This document shows, one piece after another, positions 41,848 to 50,076 of a stretch of DNA of 64,000 nucleotides. The DNA lies in the NCBI RefSeq assembly GCF_052078665.1, contig NZ_JBQJIK010000036.1, forward strand, positions 15,084-79,083, read 5' to 3'. The notes under the pieces were generated by a model, which did no database searches, was not told where the DNA came from, and saw only the letters and a program-made list of their open reading frames with translations. The position numbers and the translations under genes were made by a program. Source of the stretch: Inquilinus sp052078665 (GTDB lineage Bacteria > Pseudomonadota > Alphaproteobacteria > DSM-16000 > Inquilinaceae). Within the stretch, counting starts at the first letter, position 1; every line of letters begins with the position of its first letter.

Positions 41848-42255
41848 ATGATGGCGCGGGAGGCGGCGGTGGCGCCGGTCGGTGCCGAAGGGCGGGTGGC
41901 CCGGGCGGGGCTGAGCGCCTTCTTCAACATCGTCGAGGCCTGGGGGCTGAAGGACGAGGAGAAGCGCGTGCTGCTGGGCCGCCCGTCCAAGGCCACCTTC
42001 TATCGCTGGAAGGCCGGCGCGACCGGCCATCCCTCGGCCGACACGATGGAGCGGATCTCCTACATCCTCGGCATCTACCGGGCGCTGCAGATTCTGTTCA
42101 AGGACGCCAAGCTGGCCGATGGCTGGGTGCGGCGGCCGAACACGGCCTCGCCCTTCGGTGGGCGCTCGGCGCTCGATCGCATGCTGTCGGGCAACGTCGC
42201 CGACCTGTTCGTGGTCCGCCGCTACCTCGATGCGGAGCGCGGCGGTTGGGGTTAG
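41848..42255 (+). CDS. Xre/MbcA/ParS-type antitoxin
   Basis: This 135-residue protein is the antitoxin of a RES-Xre toxin-antitoxin pair. The N-terminal half is an Xre-like HTH region (LSAFFNIVEAWGLKDEEKRVLLGRPSKATFYRWKAG). The C-terminal half is the DUF2384/MbcA-ParS toxin-binding domain, with ERISYILGIYRALQILF and the NTASPFGGRSALDRMLSG loop, whose PFGG...A motif is typical. ATG 41848 has AAGGAG eight bases upstream. The toxin start overlaps its stop by 10 nt, so expression is coupled. Confidence 0.88.
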   Translation: MMAREAAVAPVGAEGRVARAGLSAFFNIVEAWGLKDEEKRVLLGRPSKATFYRWKAGATGHPSADTMERISYILGIYRALQILFKDAKLADGWVRRPNTASPFGGRSALDRMLSGNVADLFVVRRYLDAERGGWG

Positions 42256-42938
42256 TCATCCCGCTGCGCCGGGTCGACTGGCCCGAGTGCTGGCGCATCA
42301 TCCCGAGCCGCTATCCGCCGATCGACCTGTTCGAGCGGGTGGCGCCGCCGGAGGATTGGGAGCTGCTGATCGAGCTCGAATCCCGCACCAACGACAGGCT
42401 GCGCGACCAGGTCGGGCAGATCGCGCTGGTGCCGCTGGAGGAGCGGATGAGCGGCCCGGGCACCAGCTTCATCATGGCGCCCTTCACCCATCTGCATCCG
42501 GATGGCAGCCGCTTCACCGACGGCACCTATGGCGCCTATTACGGCGCCGCGGCGCTGGATACGGCGGTGGCGGAGACCAGCTATCACCGCGCCCGCTTCT
42601 TCGCCGCGACGGCGACGCCGGCGACCACCATCGACATGCGGGTCCTGATCAACAGCCTGTCGGGTGGGCTGCGCGACATCCGCGGCCTGGGCGCCGAGCT
42701 GCCCGGCGTCTACGACCCGGTCGACTATTCGGCCGGCCAGGCGCTGGGGCGGCGGCTGCATGGCGACGGCGCCTTCGGCATCGCCTATGACAGCGTCCGC
42801 CATGCCGGAGGGCTGTGTGCCGCCGTGTTCCGGCCGCGCAGCGTGCTGACCCCGGTGATCCAGGAGCGGCACCTGTCCTATCACTGGGACGGAACCCGGA
42901 TCGCGGCGGTGCACGAGATCCGGGCGTTGCAGACGTAG
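42246..42938 (+). CDS. RES domain NAD+ phosphorylase toxin
   Basis: This 230-residue toxin belongs to the RES family, which degrades cellular NAD+. The opening CWRIIPSRYPPIDLFERV supplies the conserved Arg. DGTYGAYYGAAALDTAVAETSYH contains the conserved Tyr and Glu of the active site, and the closing IAYDSVRHAGGLCAAVFRP with the Ser/Asn-type residue is typical. It starts at TTG 42246 inside the antitoxin's last codons with CGGAG upstream; the weak start is compatible with keeping toxin below antitoxin. Confidence 0.87.
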   Translation: MGLVIPLRRVDWPECWRIIPSRYPPIDLFERVAPPEDWELLIELESRTNDRLRDQVGQIALVPLEERMSGPGTSFIMAPFTHLHPDGSRFTDGTYGAYYGAAALDTAVAETSYHRARFFAATATPATTIDMRVLINSLSGGLRDIRGLGAELPGVYDPVDYSAGQALGRRLHGDGAFGIAYDSVRHAGGLCAAVFRPRSVLTPVIQERHLSYHWDGTRIAAVHEIRALQT

Positions 42939-42974
42939 CCCGCCGCATAGCCGATCTCCGTTCGGGGGGCTGGG

Positions 42975-42999
42975 AATATCGAAGCCGCCCACCGATATT
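42975..42999 (+). promoter_or_regulatory. Inverted repeat upstream of ribA
   Basis: AATATCG-N11-CGATATT is a perfect inverted repeat with GGG and CCC close outside it, 50 bp before the ribA start and about 37 bp after the RES stop. It might be a hairpin at the end of the toxin transcript or an operator. It does not look like an FMN riboswitch. Confidence 0.35.
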
Positions 43000-43049
43000 G
43001 TCCCCACGGTTTCACGAGGTCGGTCGCGGCGCGGCCGTCGGGGTATTCG

Positions 43050-43739
43050 ATGCAGGCACCGGTCAACCCGCCGCGGGTCGAGATCCGCACCACCGTCACC
43101 ATCCCGATCCTGGACGGGGCGGGTAAGGGCGTGTTCCACACCTTCAGCGGCTTCGGCGACGGCGGCGAGCATTTCGCCATCGCCCTCGGGCCGCAAGGCC
43201 GCGACGTGCCGCTGGTGCGGGTGCATTCCGAATGCCTGACCGGCGACGTCTTCGGCTCGCAGCGCTGCGATTGCGGCCCGCAGTTGAACGACGCCCTGCA
43301 TCGCATTGGAAAAGAGGGCGGTTTTGTCCTTTATCTGCGCCAGGAAGGGCGCGGCATCGGCCTCTATGCCAAGCTCGACGCCTATGTGCTGCAGGACCAG
43401 GGGCTCGACACCTATGAGGCCAATGAGCGGCTGAACTTCCCGCATGATCTGCGAGACTTCACGCCGGCGGCGCAGATGCTGCTGGCGCTCGGGGTCAAGC
43501 GGATCCGGCTGCTGACCAACAATCCCGACAAGGCGAAGCAGCTCGAGGCCGCCGGGATCGAGATCGCCGAGATCGTGCCGACCGGCGTCTTCATCACCGA
43601 GCACAACATCCAGTACCTTGAAGCCAAGGTGAAGAAGCACGCGCATCGAATTGATCTGACGGAGATTTCCGGCCAGGCCACGGTGCTGCCTATGGCTGTC
43701 GGCGACACCCCGGGGGTGCGCCGCCTGGGCAAGCCTTGA
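43050..43739 (+). CDS. ribA: GTP cyclohydrolase II
   Basis: This 229-residue enzyme opens the GTP ring as the first step of riboflavin synthesis. The zinc site is HSECLTGDVFGSQRCDCG (three Cys) near residues 60-77, the substrate loop is YLRQEGRGIGLYAKL near 100, and LLTNNPDKAKQLEAAGIE completes the family pattern. It is a stand-alone RibA, without an N-terminal DHBP synthase domain. A truncated ribD begins inside its last codons (TTGA overlap), remnant of a riboflavin operon. Confidence 0.92.
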   Translation: MQAPVNPPRVEIRTTVTIPILDGAGKGVFHTFSGFGDGGEHFAIALGPQGRDVPLVRVHSECLTGDVFGSQRCDCGPQLNDALHRIGKEGGFVLYLRQEGRGIGLYAKLDAYVLQDQGLDTYEANERLNFPHDLRDFTPAAQMLLALGVKRIRLLTNNPDKAKQLEAAGIEIAEIVPTGVFITEHNIQYLEAKVKKHAHRIDLTEISGQATVLPMAVGDTPGVRRLGKP

Positions 43740-44164
43740 CGCTGCCGGCCGGACTCTCGCCGGGTTTCGGCTTCGGCGGCGTCCTCCGCGACACGCTGCC
43801 GGAGCCGCTGCGCCACGCCGCGCCCGCCACCCGGACGGCGGGTGACGACGAAGCCTGGATGCTGGAGACGCTGCGGACGGCGATGGCCCATAACGGGCTG
43901 TCCGACCCCAATCCGGTGGTCGGCTGCGTCATCGTCCGCGACGGCTGCGTCGTGTCCCGCGGCGCCACCGAGCGGATCGGCGAGCGTCACGCCGAGCGTG
44001 TCGCGGTCGAGGCAGTGCCCGACCGCTCGGCGTTCCGCGGCGCCACCGCCTATGTCACGCTCGAACCCTGCAGCCATCACGGCCGCCAGCCGCCCTGCGG
44101 TCCGGCGTGCCGGGCCGGATCTGTGATGTCTCGGCCGGGCCAGCCCGAACCGACCGAATTGTGA
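43736..44164 (+). pseudogene. Truncated RibD deaminase domain
   Basis: This 142-residue frame starts at a TTG overlapping the ribA stop. Residues 35-117 match the deaminase half of RibD: MLETLRTAMAHNGLSDPNPVVGCVIVRDG, the zinc/catalytic HAE in ERHAERVAV, and LEPCSHHGRQPPC with both Cys ligands. In RibD (about 360 residues) the deaminase core continues and a reductase domain follows; here the similarity stops directly after the second Cys and an unrelated tail of about 25 residues ends it. The remaining fragment lacks core helices and is probably inactive. It was likely cut by a deletion that fused it to the region before secD. Confidence 0.75.
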
Positions 44165-44177
44165 GAGCTTGCCGTCG

Positions 44178-45791
44178 ATGATGTATTTCGCCCCGTGGAA
44201 GAAGGTCACCATCCTGGTGGTGTGCCTCCTCGGCGTGATCCTGAGCCTGCCGAACCTCCTGCCGCGCAGCACGCTCGACGCGCTGCCGTCCTGGATCCCG
44301 GCACGGCAGATGAATCTCGGTCTCGACCTGCGGGGCGGTTCCTACCTCCTGCTCGAGGTCGACATGAAGGCGGTGGTCGACGCCCGCCTCGCCAACATCC
44401 AGGATTCGATCCGCAGCCTGCTGCGGCGCGAGAGCATCGTCTTCAGCGACCTCGCTGTGAATGATCATTCGGTCAATTTCACCCTGTCCGACCCCGGCCA
44501 GGCCGACCGGGTGCGCACCCTCTTGGCCGAGAACCTGTTGACCGGTGCCGTCGACCCACTGGCCGGCGGCCAGCGCGATCTCGACATCAACGTCGGCAGC
44601 GATGGTAAGGCCGGCCTGACCCTGACCGAGGTGGGCCTGCGCGACCGCGAGGCCCGGGCGGTGGAGCAGTCGATCGAGATCGTCCGCCGCCGCGTCGACG
44701 AGAGCGGCACGCGCGAGCCGCTGATCTCGCGCCAGGGGTCGGCCCGAATCCTGCTGCAGCTGCCGGGCGAACAGAACCCCGACCGCATCCGCCGCCTGCT
44801 GGGCCAGACGGCGAAGATGACCTTCCACCTGGTCAATCTCGACTACCAGCCCGGCCAGCCGGTGCCGCCGGACACCGAGGTGCTGCCGATCGAGAATCCG
44901 CGGCAGGGCGAGCGGACGTCGATCGCGGTGCGCAAGCGGATCGAGGTCGACGGCGCCAACCTGACCGACGCCCGCGCCGGCACGAATTCGCAGACCGGGC
45001 AGTGGGTGGTGAACTTCGAGTTCGACAGCGCCGGCGCCCGCCGCTTCGGCCAGGTCACCCAGGCCAATGTCGGCAAGCCCTTCGCCATCGTGCTCGACGA
45101 CAAGGTCATCACCTATCCGAACATCAACGAGCCGATCCTGGGCGGCCGCGGCCAGATCAGCGGCAACTTCACGGCCCAGACCGCCAACGACCTGTCCGTG
45201 CTGCTGCGCGCCGGCGCGCTGCCGGCGCCGCTGACCATCGTCGAGGAGCGGACGGTCGGCCCCGACCTGGGCGCCGACGCCATCCAGGCCGGCATCATCG
45301 CCGTCGCCGTCGGCTTCGTCCTGGTCATCACCTACATGTTCCTGTCCTACGGCTTGTTCGGCCTGTTCGCCAACATCGCCCTGGTCATGAACATGGTGCT
45401 GACGGTGGCGATCCTGTCGCTGCTCGAGGCGACGCTGACGCTGCCCGGCATCGCCGGCATGCTGCTGACCCTCGGCATGTCGGTCGACGCCAACATCCTG
45501 ATCAACGAGCGATTGTACGAGGAGACGAAACGGGGGCGAACGCCGTTCTCGGCGATGGATGCGGGCTTCAGCCGGGCCTTCGGCACGATCTTCGACGCCA
45601 ACATCACCTCGCTGATCAAGATGGCGATCCTGTACTCGCTGACCACGGGCCCGGTGCGCGGCTTCGCCGTCACCACCGGGATCGGCATCCTGACCTCGAT
45701 GTTCACCGCCATCGTGCTGGTGCGGTTCATGATGGTCAGCTGGATCCGCCGCAAGCGCCCCACCGTCCTGCCCGTGCTGAGGAAAGCGTGA
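44178..45791 (+). CDS. secD: Protein translocase subunit SecD
   Basis: This protein of about 537 residues is the SecD half of the proton-driven SecDF motor that helps export proteins through SecYEG. It has one N-terminal helix (VTILVVCLLGVILSLPNLL), the periplasmic P1 region with LGLDLRGGSYLLLEVD, then five C-terminal helices including LTLPGIAGMLLTLGMSVDANILINERLYEE, which carries the conserved Asp. ATG 44178 (or 44181) is the likely start. secF overlaps its stop by 1 nt. yajC, normally before secD, is absent here. Confidence 0.94.
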   Translation: MMYFAPWKKVTILVVCLLGVILSLPNLLPRSTLDALPSWIPARQMNLGLDLRGGSYLLLEVDMKAVVDARLANIQDSIRSLLRRESIVFSDLAVNDHSVNFTLSDPGQADRVRTLLAENLLTGAVDPLAGGQRDLDINVGSDGKAGLTLTEVGLRDREARAVEQSIEIVRRRVDESGTREPLISRQGSARILLQLPGEQNPDRIRRLLGQTAKMTFHLVNLDYQPGQPVPPDTEVLPIENPRQGERTSIAVRKRIEVDGANLTDARAGTNSQTGQWVVNFEFDSAGARRFGQVTQANVGKPFAIVLDDKVITYPNINEPILGGRGQISGNFTAQTANDLSVLLRAGALPAPLTIVEERTVGPDLGADAIQAGIIAVAVGFVLVITYMFLSYGLFGLFANIALVMNMVLTVAILSLLEATLTLPGIAGMLLTLGMSVDANILINERLYEETKRGRTPFSAMDAGFSRAFGTIFDANITSLIKMAILYSLTTGPVRGFAVTTGIGILTSMFTAIVLVRFMMVSWIRRKRPTVLPVLRKA

Positions 45792-46750
45792 TGTTCTGGC
45801 TCCGTCTCGTCCCGGACGACACCAAGATCCCGTTCATGCGGGGTCGCATCGCCGGCCTCGCCACCTCGGCCTTCCTCAGCATCGCCTCGGTCATCCTGTT
45901 CTTCCATCCCGGGCTGAACTACGGCGTCGACTTCAAGGGCGGCATCGCCATCGAGATCCAGACGCCACAGCCGGCGGATTTCTCGGTGCTGCGCTCCGGG
46001 CTCGACGCGCTCGGCCTCGGCCAGGTCCAGCTGCAGCAGTTCGGCTCGCCCAGCGACGTGCTGATCCGGATGGAGGCGCAGCCGACCGAACAGCAGCAGC
46101 AGGTGGCGCTCGACACGGTCAAGAAGACGCTGACCGACACCGTGCCGGGCACGGTGATCCGCAGCGTCGATTCGGTCGGCAGCACGGTCTCGGGCGAGCT
46201 GTTCCAGAACGGCATGATGGCGCTCGGCCTCGCCCTGGTGGCCATGCTGTTCTACATCTGGTTCCGCTTCGAATGGCAGTTCGGCGTCGGCGCCGTGGTC
46301 ACCATGATCCTCGACGTCACCAAGATGATCGGGGTCTATGCCGTCACCGGCATGCAGTTCAACCTGACCTCGATCGCGGCGCTGCTCACGGTCCTCGGCT
46401 ATTCGGTCAACGACAAGGTCGTGGTCTATGACCGGGTGCGCGAGAACCTGCGGCTGTACAAGTCGCTGCCGCTGCGGCAGTTGATCGACCTGTCGATCAA
46501 CCAGACGCTGAACCGCACCATCGGCACCTCGCTGGCCACCTTCCTGGCCTGCCTGCCGCTGGCGATCTGGAGCGGCGAGAACCTGCAGCAATTCGCCATC
46601 GTCATCCTGATCGGCGTCGTCGTCGCCACCACCTCCTCGATCTTCATCGCGGCGCCGATCCTGCTGTTCCTCGGCGAGGACAAGCTGTTCCGCAAGAAGG
46701 CGCCGCCGGCGGCTCCGGCGGATGCCAAGCCGGCGGCAAAGAAGGCCTGA
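45791..46750 (+). CDS. secF: Protein translocase subunit SecF
   Basis: This 319-residue protein is the SecF half of the SecDF motor. After an N-terminal helix it has the GVDFKGGIAIEI motif, a short periplasmic domain, and five helices with LTSIAALLTVLGYSVNDKVVVYDRVRENL and LNRTIGTSLATFLACLPLAIW. The C terminus is an Ala/Lys/Pro-rich cytoplasmic tail. Its ATG overlaps the secD stop (TGATG), so both are translated from one mRNA. Confidence 0.94.
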   Translation: MFWLRLVPDDTKIPFMRGRIAGLATSAFLSIASVILFFHPGLNYGVDFKGGIAIEIQTPQPADFSVLRSGLDALGLGQVQLQQFGSPSDVLIRMEAQPTEQQQQVALDTVKKTLTDTVPGTVIRSVDSVGSTVSGELFQNGMMALGLALVAMLFYIWFRFEWQFGVGAVVTMILDVTKMIGVYAVTGMQFNLTSIAALLTVLGYSVNDKVVVYDRVRENLRLYKSLPLRQLIDLSINQTLNRTIGTSLATFLACLPLAIWSGENLQQFAIVILIGVVVATTSSIFIAAPILLFLGEDKLFRKKAPPAAPADAKPAAKKA

Positions 46751-46757
46751 TCCGGCG

Positions 46758-47864
46758 ATGGCGGCGCGGCCGATCCTGATCGGCAGCGAGGTCTACCGGC
46801 ATTCCAGCTACGGGCCGAAGCATCCGCTCGCCATCCCGCGGGTCTCGACCGCGCTCGACCTGATCCGGGCCCAGGGCTGGCTGGCCGACGGCCAGTACCG
46901 CGAGGGCCCGCTGGCCGGGGCCGAGGCCCTGACCCGGTTCCACCACCCGGACTATGTCGCGGCGGTCCAGGATGCCGAGCGCGACCAGGACCTCGATCCG
47001 GCGCGCCGGCAGCGGCACAATCTCGGCGGGGTCGAGAACCCGATCTTCGGCGAGGTGTTCCGCCGCCCGGCCACCGCCTGCGGCTCCTCGCTGCTCGGCG
47101 CCGGCCTGGTGGCCGAGGGGGCGGTGGTCTACAGCCCGGCCGGCGGGCTGCATCACGGCCGGCCCGACCGCGCCTCCGGCTTCTGCTACTTCAACGACCC
47201 GGTGCTGGCGATCCTCGCCCTGTTGGACCGCGGTGTCGACCGCGTCGCCTATCTCGACGTCGACGCCCATCACGGCGACGGGGTGCAGGACGCCTTCGCC
47301 GGCAATGCGCGGGTGCTGACCGTGTCGGTGCACGAGGCGCAGCGCTGGCCGTTCACCGGCGCGGTCGCGGACCGCGGCGGCGGCAACGCCCGCAACCTGC
47401 CCATGCCGCGCGAGCTGAACGACGACGAGATGGCGGCGGTGCGCGACCAGGCGCTGCTGCCGCTGGTCGAGGCCTTCCGGCCCCAGGCCGTGGTGCTGCA
47501 ATGCGGCGCCGACGCGCTGCATGACGATCCGCTGAGCCGCCTGTCGCTGTCCAACCGCGCCCTGTGGGACGTGGTGGCGGCGGTGCGCGAGGTCGCGCCG
47601 CGTCTCCTCGTGCTCGGGGGCGGGGGCTACAATCCCTGGACCGTCGGACGTTGCTGGGCCGGGGTCTGGGCGGTGCTGAACGGCCTGGATCCGGCGGCGC
47701 CGCTGACGGCGGCGTCCCGCGCGGTGCTGGCCGGCCTGTCCTGGTCGCGCCGTCGCGGCACCCCGCCCGAACCTGCCTGGTTCGACCGGATGGACGACGC
47801 GCCGCGGCCGGGCCCGGTGCGGCCGGAGGTCCAATCCGTGATCCACGCCGTCATGACACCCTGA
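46758..47864 (+). CDS. Histone deacetylase / acetoin utilization family hydrolase
   Basis: This protein of about 368 residues is a zinc-dependent deacetylase of the arginase-fold class (AcuC, HDAC-like amidohydrolases). The metal ligands lie in YLDVDAHHGDGVQDAF (Asp, His) near residue 172 and in the QCGADALHDDPLSRL stretch. GGLHHGRPDRASGFCYFND holds the His-His dyad, and GGGGYNPWT holds the end Gly-Tyr. It probably deacetylates proteins or small acetylated amines such as polyamines. It follows secF by 7 bp, which is not a usual neighbourhood and suggests loose co-transcription. Confidence 0.87.
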   Translation: MAARPILIGSEVYRHSSYGPKHPLAIPRVSTALDLIRAQGWLADGQYREGPLAGAEALTRFHHPDYVAAVQDAERDQDLDPARRQRHNLGGVENPIFGEVFRRPATACGSSLLGAGLVAEGAVVYSPAGGLHHGRPDRASGFCYFNDPVLAILALLDRGVDRVAYLDVDAHHGDGVQDAFAGNARVLTVSVHEAQRWPFTGAVADRGGGNARNLPMPRELNDDEMAAVRDQALLPLVEAFRPQAVVLQCGADALHDDPLSRLSLSNRALWDVVAAVREVAPRLLVLGGGGYNPWTVGRCWAGVWAVLNGLDPAAPLTAASRAVLAGLSWSRRRGTPPEPAWFDRMDDAPRPGPVRPEVQSVIHAVMTP

Positions 47865-47880
47865 CGAGATGGGACGATCG

Positions 47881-48354
47881 ATGAAGACGCTCCTCGCCGC
47901 TTTCGCCCTGCTGCTTGCCGCCGCCGGCCCCGTCTCCGCGCAGGAGGCGCCCCAGCCCAAGACCAGCGACCTCACCATCGAGACCGCGGCCGGCAAGAGC
48001 TTCCACTTCGCGGTCGAGCTGGCTCTGACGCCGGAGCAGCAGGAGCGCGGCCTGATGTTCCGTGAGAAGATGGCGCCGGACGCCGGCATGCTGTTCGTGT
48101 TCGACCAGGCCGGGCCGCGGGCCTTCTGGATGAGGAACACGCTGATCCCGCTCGATATGATCTTCATCCGCACCGACGGGACGATCGCCAACATCCTCGA
48201 GAAGGTGCCGCCGCAGACCCTGGACCCCCGCACCTCCGACGGGCCGGCCAAGGCGGTGCTGGAGCTGAACGGCGGCATCGCCCGCTTCCTCGACATCAAG
48301 CCCGGCGACCGGGTGGTTCACCCGCTGATCGCCGCGGCCGCGCCGAAGAGCTGA
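47881..48354 (+). CDS. DUF192 domain-containing exported protein
   Basis: This 157-residue protein has a cleavable signal peptide (MKTLLAAFALLLAAAGPVSAQ) and one DUF192 domain. Typical segments are FAVELALTPEQQERGLMFREKM, GMLFVFDQAGPRAFWMRNTLIPLDMIFI and VLELNGGIARFLDIKPGDRV. The family is small, exported and of unknown function. It begins 16 bp after the deacetylase gene and converges with a small exported protein on the other strand. Confidence 0.88.
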   Translation: MKTLLAAFALLLAAAGPVSAQEAPQPKTSDLTIETAAGKSFHFAVELALTPEQQERGLMFREKMAPDAGMLFVFDQAGPRAFWMRNTLIPLDMIFIRTDGTIANILEKVPPQTLDPRTSDGPAKAVLELNGGIARFLDIKPGDRVVHPLIAAAAPKS

Positions 48355-48356
48355 GG

Positions 48357-48656
48357 TCAGCGCGGCTTGGTGGTTTCCTCGTCCGGGCCGGGCAGGGCCC
48401 AGCCGCGGCCGGCGGCGATCATGCAGGACTGCCCGTCCGGCCCGGTGTAGATCAGGGTCCAGCTCCGCCCCTTCGGCGCCGTGAACAGCTCGACCCGGCC
48501 GCCGCTGTTGGCGGTGCCGGCGCCGGCCGGCGTCTCCTGGAAGGCGCGCGCCAGATAGTCCACCACCACGTCGTGCGGGCCGCAGGAGGCCGGCGCCGCC
48601 AGGGCCGGGGCGGCCAGGAGAATGCCGGAAAATGCGATCGCGGCCGCACGGGCCAT
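48357..48656 (-). CDS. Small exported protein of unknown function
   Basis: This 99-residue protein starts with a signal peptide (ARAAAIAFSGILLAAPALAAPA) and contains two cysteines (ASCGPHD, QSCMIAAG) that could form a disulfide. The GRSWTLIYTGPDGQSCMIAAGRGW pattern resembles many short alphaproteobacterial periplasmic proteins without known function. GAGGCAGG precedes the ATG. It converges on the DUF192 gene with 2 bp between the stops. Confidence 0.65.
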   Translation of the reverse strand: MARAAAIAFSGILLAAPALAAPASCGPHDVVVDYLARAFQETPAGAGTANSGGRVELFTAPKGRSWTLIYTGPDGQSCMIAAGRGWALPGPDEETTKPR

Positions 48657-48813
48657 GCCTGCCTCGAAGCCGTGTCGGAGTCTCTGCGGCCGGGAGGCCA
48701 GGAAACCGGTATAATCGGAGAGCCTCGGCCAGACCAGCCATACGACAGCCGGCCCCGCGCCGGAAATTCCCGGCCGGACCGTGAAGGGGCGACACTATTG
48801 CGGGCCGAGGGGA

Positions 48814-50076
48814 ATGCCGGACACCAGGACTGAGATCGAGCCGAGGCTGCGGGAGACGGCGGCGCCGCCCTTGCCCGGACCGACCCGGACCGCGCGCGGC
48901 AAGACATCCCGCCGGCGCCGTTTCCTGCTGCTCGCGCTGCTGGTCCTCGGCCTGATCGTGGCCGGCGGCGCCTGGTACCGCTGGGGCCATGCGGTCGCGC
49001 CCGACCAGCTCTGGCTCACTGCGACGGCCGAGCGCGGCGATATCGAGGACGCGATCACGGCGCTGGGGACGCTGCAGCCGGTCAGCTATGTCGATGTCGG
49101 CACCCAGGTCTCCGGCCAGTTGAAGACCCTGCATGTCGCGATCGGCGACCGGGTGAAGGCCGGCGACCTGCTGGCCGAGATCGACCCGACCGTCTACCAG
49201 ACGCGGGTCGAGGCCGACCGGGCGCAGATCGCCAATCTCGCGGCCCAGCGGGCGGAGAAGGAGGCGCAGCTGCTGCTGGCCCGGCAGCAGGCCGAGCGGC
49301 AGCGCAACCTGAAGGCGTCGCGCGCCACCAGCGACGACGCGTTGCAGGTGGCCGAGGCGGGTTATGCCGCGGCCCAGGCCCAGCTCGACGCGATCGACGC
49401 CCAGACCCGGCAGATCCAGTCGACGCTCAGGGGCGACGAGGCCAATCTCGGCTACACCAAGATCTACGCGCCGATCGACGGCACGGTGGTGTCGCAGTCG
49501 GCGCGCCGGGGCCAGACCCTGAACGCCAACCAGTCGGCGCCGATCATCGTCCAGGTCGCCGACCTCGCGACCATGACCGTGGAGGCGCAGGTCTCGGAAG
49601 CCGATGTCAGCCGGCTGCGGCTCGGCATGACCGCCTACTTCGCCACCCTCGGCATGCCCGACAAGCGCTGGTACGGGGCGCTGCGGCAGGTCCAGCCGAC
49701 GCCGGAGGTGGTCAACAACGTCGTGCTCTACAACGCGCTGTTCGACGTGCCGAACCAGGACGGCACGCTGATGACGCAGATGACGGCGCAGGTGTTCTTC
49801 GTCTCGGCCGCGGCCCAGGACACGCTGCTGGTGCCGGTCACGGCGCTGTCGGGACTGTCGCCCGGCACCTCCTCGGCCGTGCCCGGGCGGGCCACGGTCC
49901 GGGTGCTGAAGCCGAGCGGGTCGGTCGAGACCCGCACGGTGACGGTCGGCGTCACCAACCGGGCGCAGGCGGAGATTCTGAGCGGGCTGGAGCCGGGCGA
50001 ACAGGTGATCACCGGCTCTCGCCGGCCGAACGCCGCGCCGACGCAATCCGGGCCGGGCCGGAGCCCGAGGCTCTGA
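48814..50076 (+). CDS. macA: Periplasmic adaptor of a MacAB-type efflux pump
   Basis: This protein of about 420 residues is the membrane-fusion subunit of an ABC-driven tripartite pump. It has an N-terminal anchor helix (RRRRFLLLALLVLGLIVAGGAWY), lipoyl-like halves (VSYVDVGTQVSGQLKTLHVAIGDRVKAGD; YAPIDGTVVSQSARRGQTLNA), a coiled-coil hairpin between them rich in Ala/Glu/Gln/Arg, and beta-barrel domains. It links the inner-membrane MacB to the outer-membrane channel. GTG 48781 is an alternative start; ATG 48814 has GAGGGG upstream. macB overlaps its stop by 1 nt. Confidence 0.88.
   Translation: MPDTRTEIEPRLRETAAPPLPGPTRTARGKTSRRRRFLLLALLVLGLIVAGGAWYRWGHAVAPDQLWLTATAERGDIEDAITALGTLQPVSYVDVGTQVSGQLKTLHVAIGDRVKAGDLLAEIDPTVYQTRVEADRAQIANLAAQRAEKEAQLLLARQQAERQRNLKASRATSDDALQVAEAGYAAAQAQLDAIDAQTRQIQSTLRGDEANLGYTKIYAPIDGTVVSQSARRGQTLNANQSAPIIVQVADLATMTVEAQVSEADVSRLRLGMTAYFATLGMPDKRWYGALRQVQPTPEVVNNVVLYNALFDVPNQDGTLMTQMTAQVFFVSAAAQDTLLVPVTALSGLSPGTSSAVPGRATVRVLKPSGSVETRTVTVGVTNRAQAEILSGLEPGEQVITGSRRPNAAPTQSGPGRSPRL

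Noticed and set aside
42939..43049. FMN riboswitch before ribA
   Set aside because: The region has one inverted repeat but none of the conserved RFN segments could be recognised and it is too short (111 bp).
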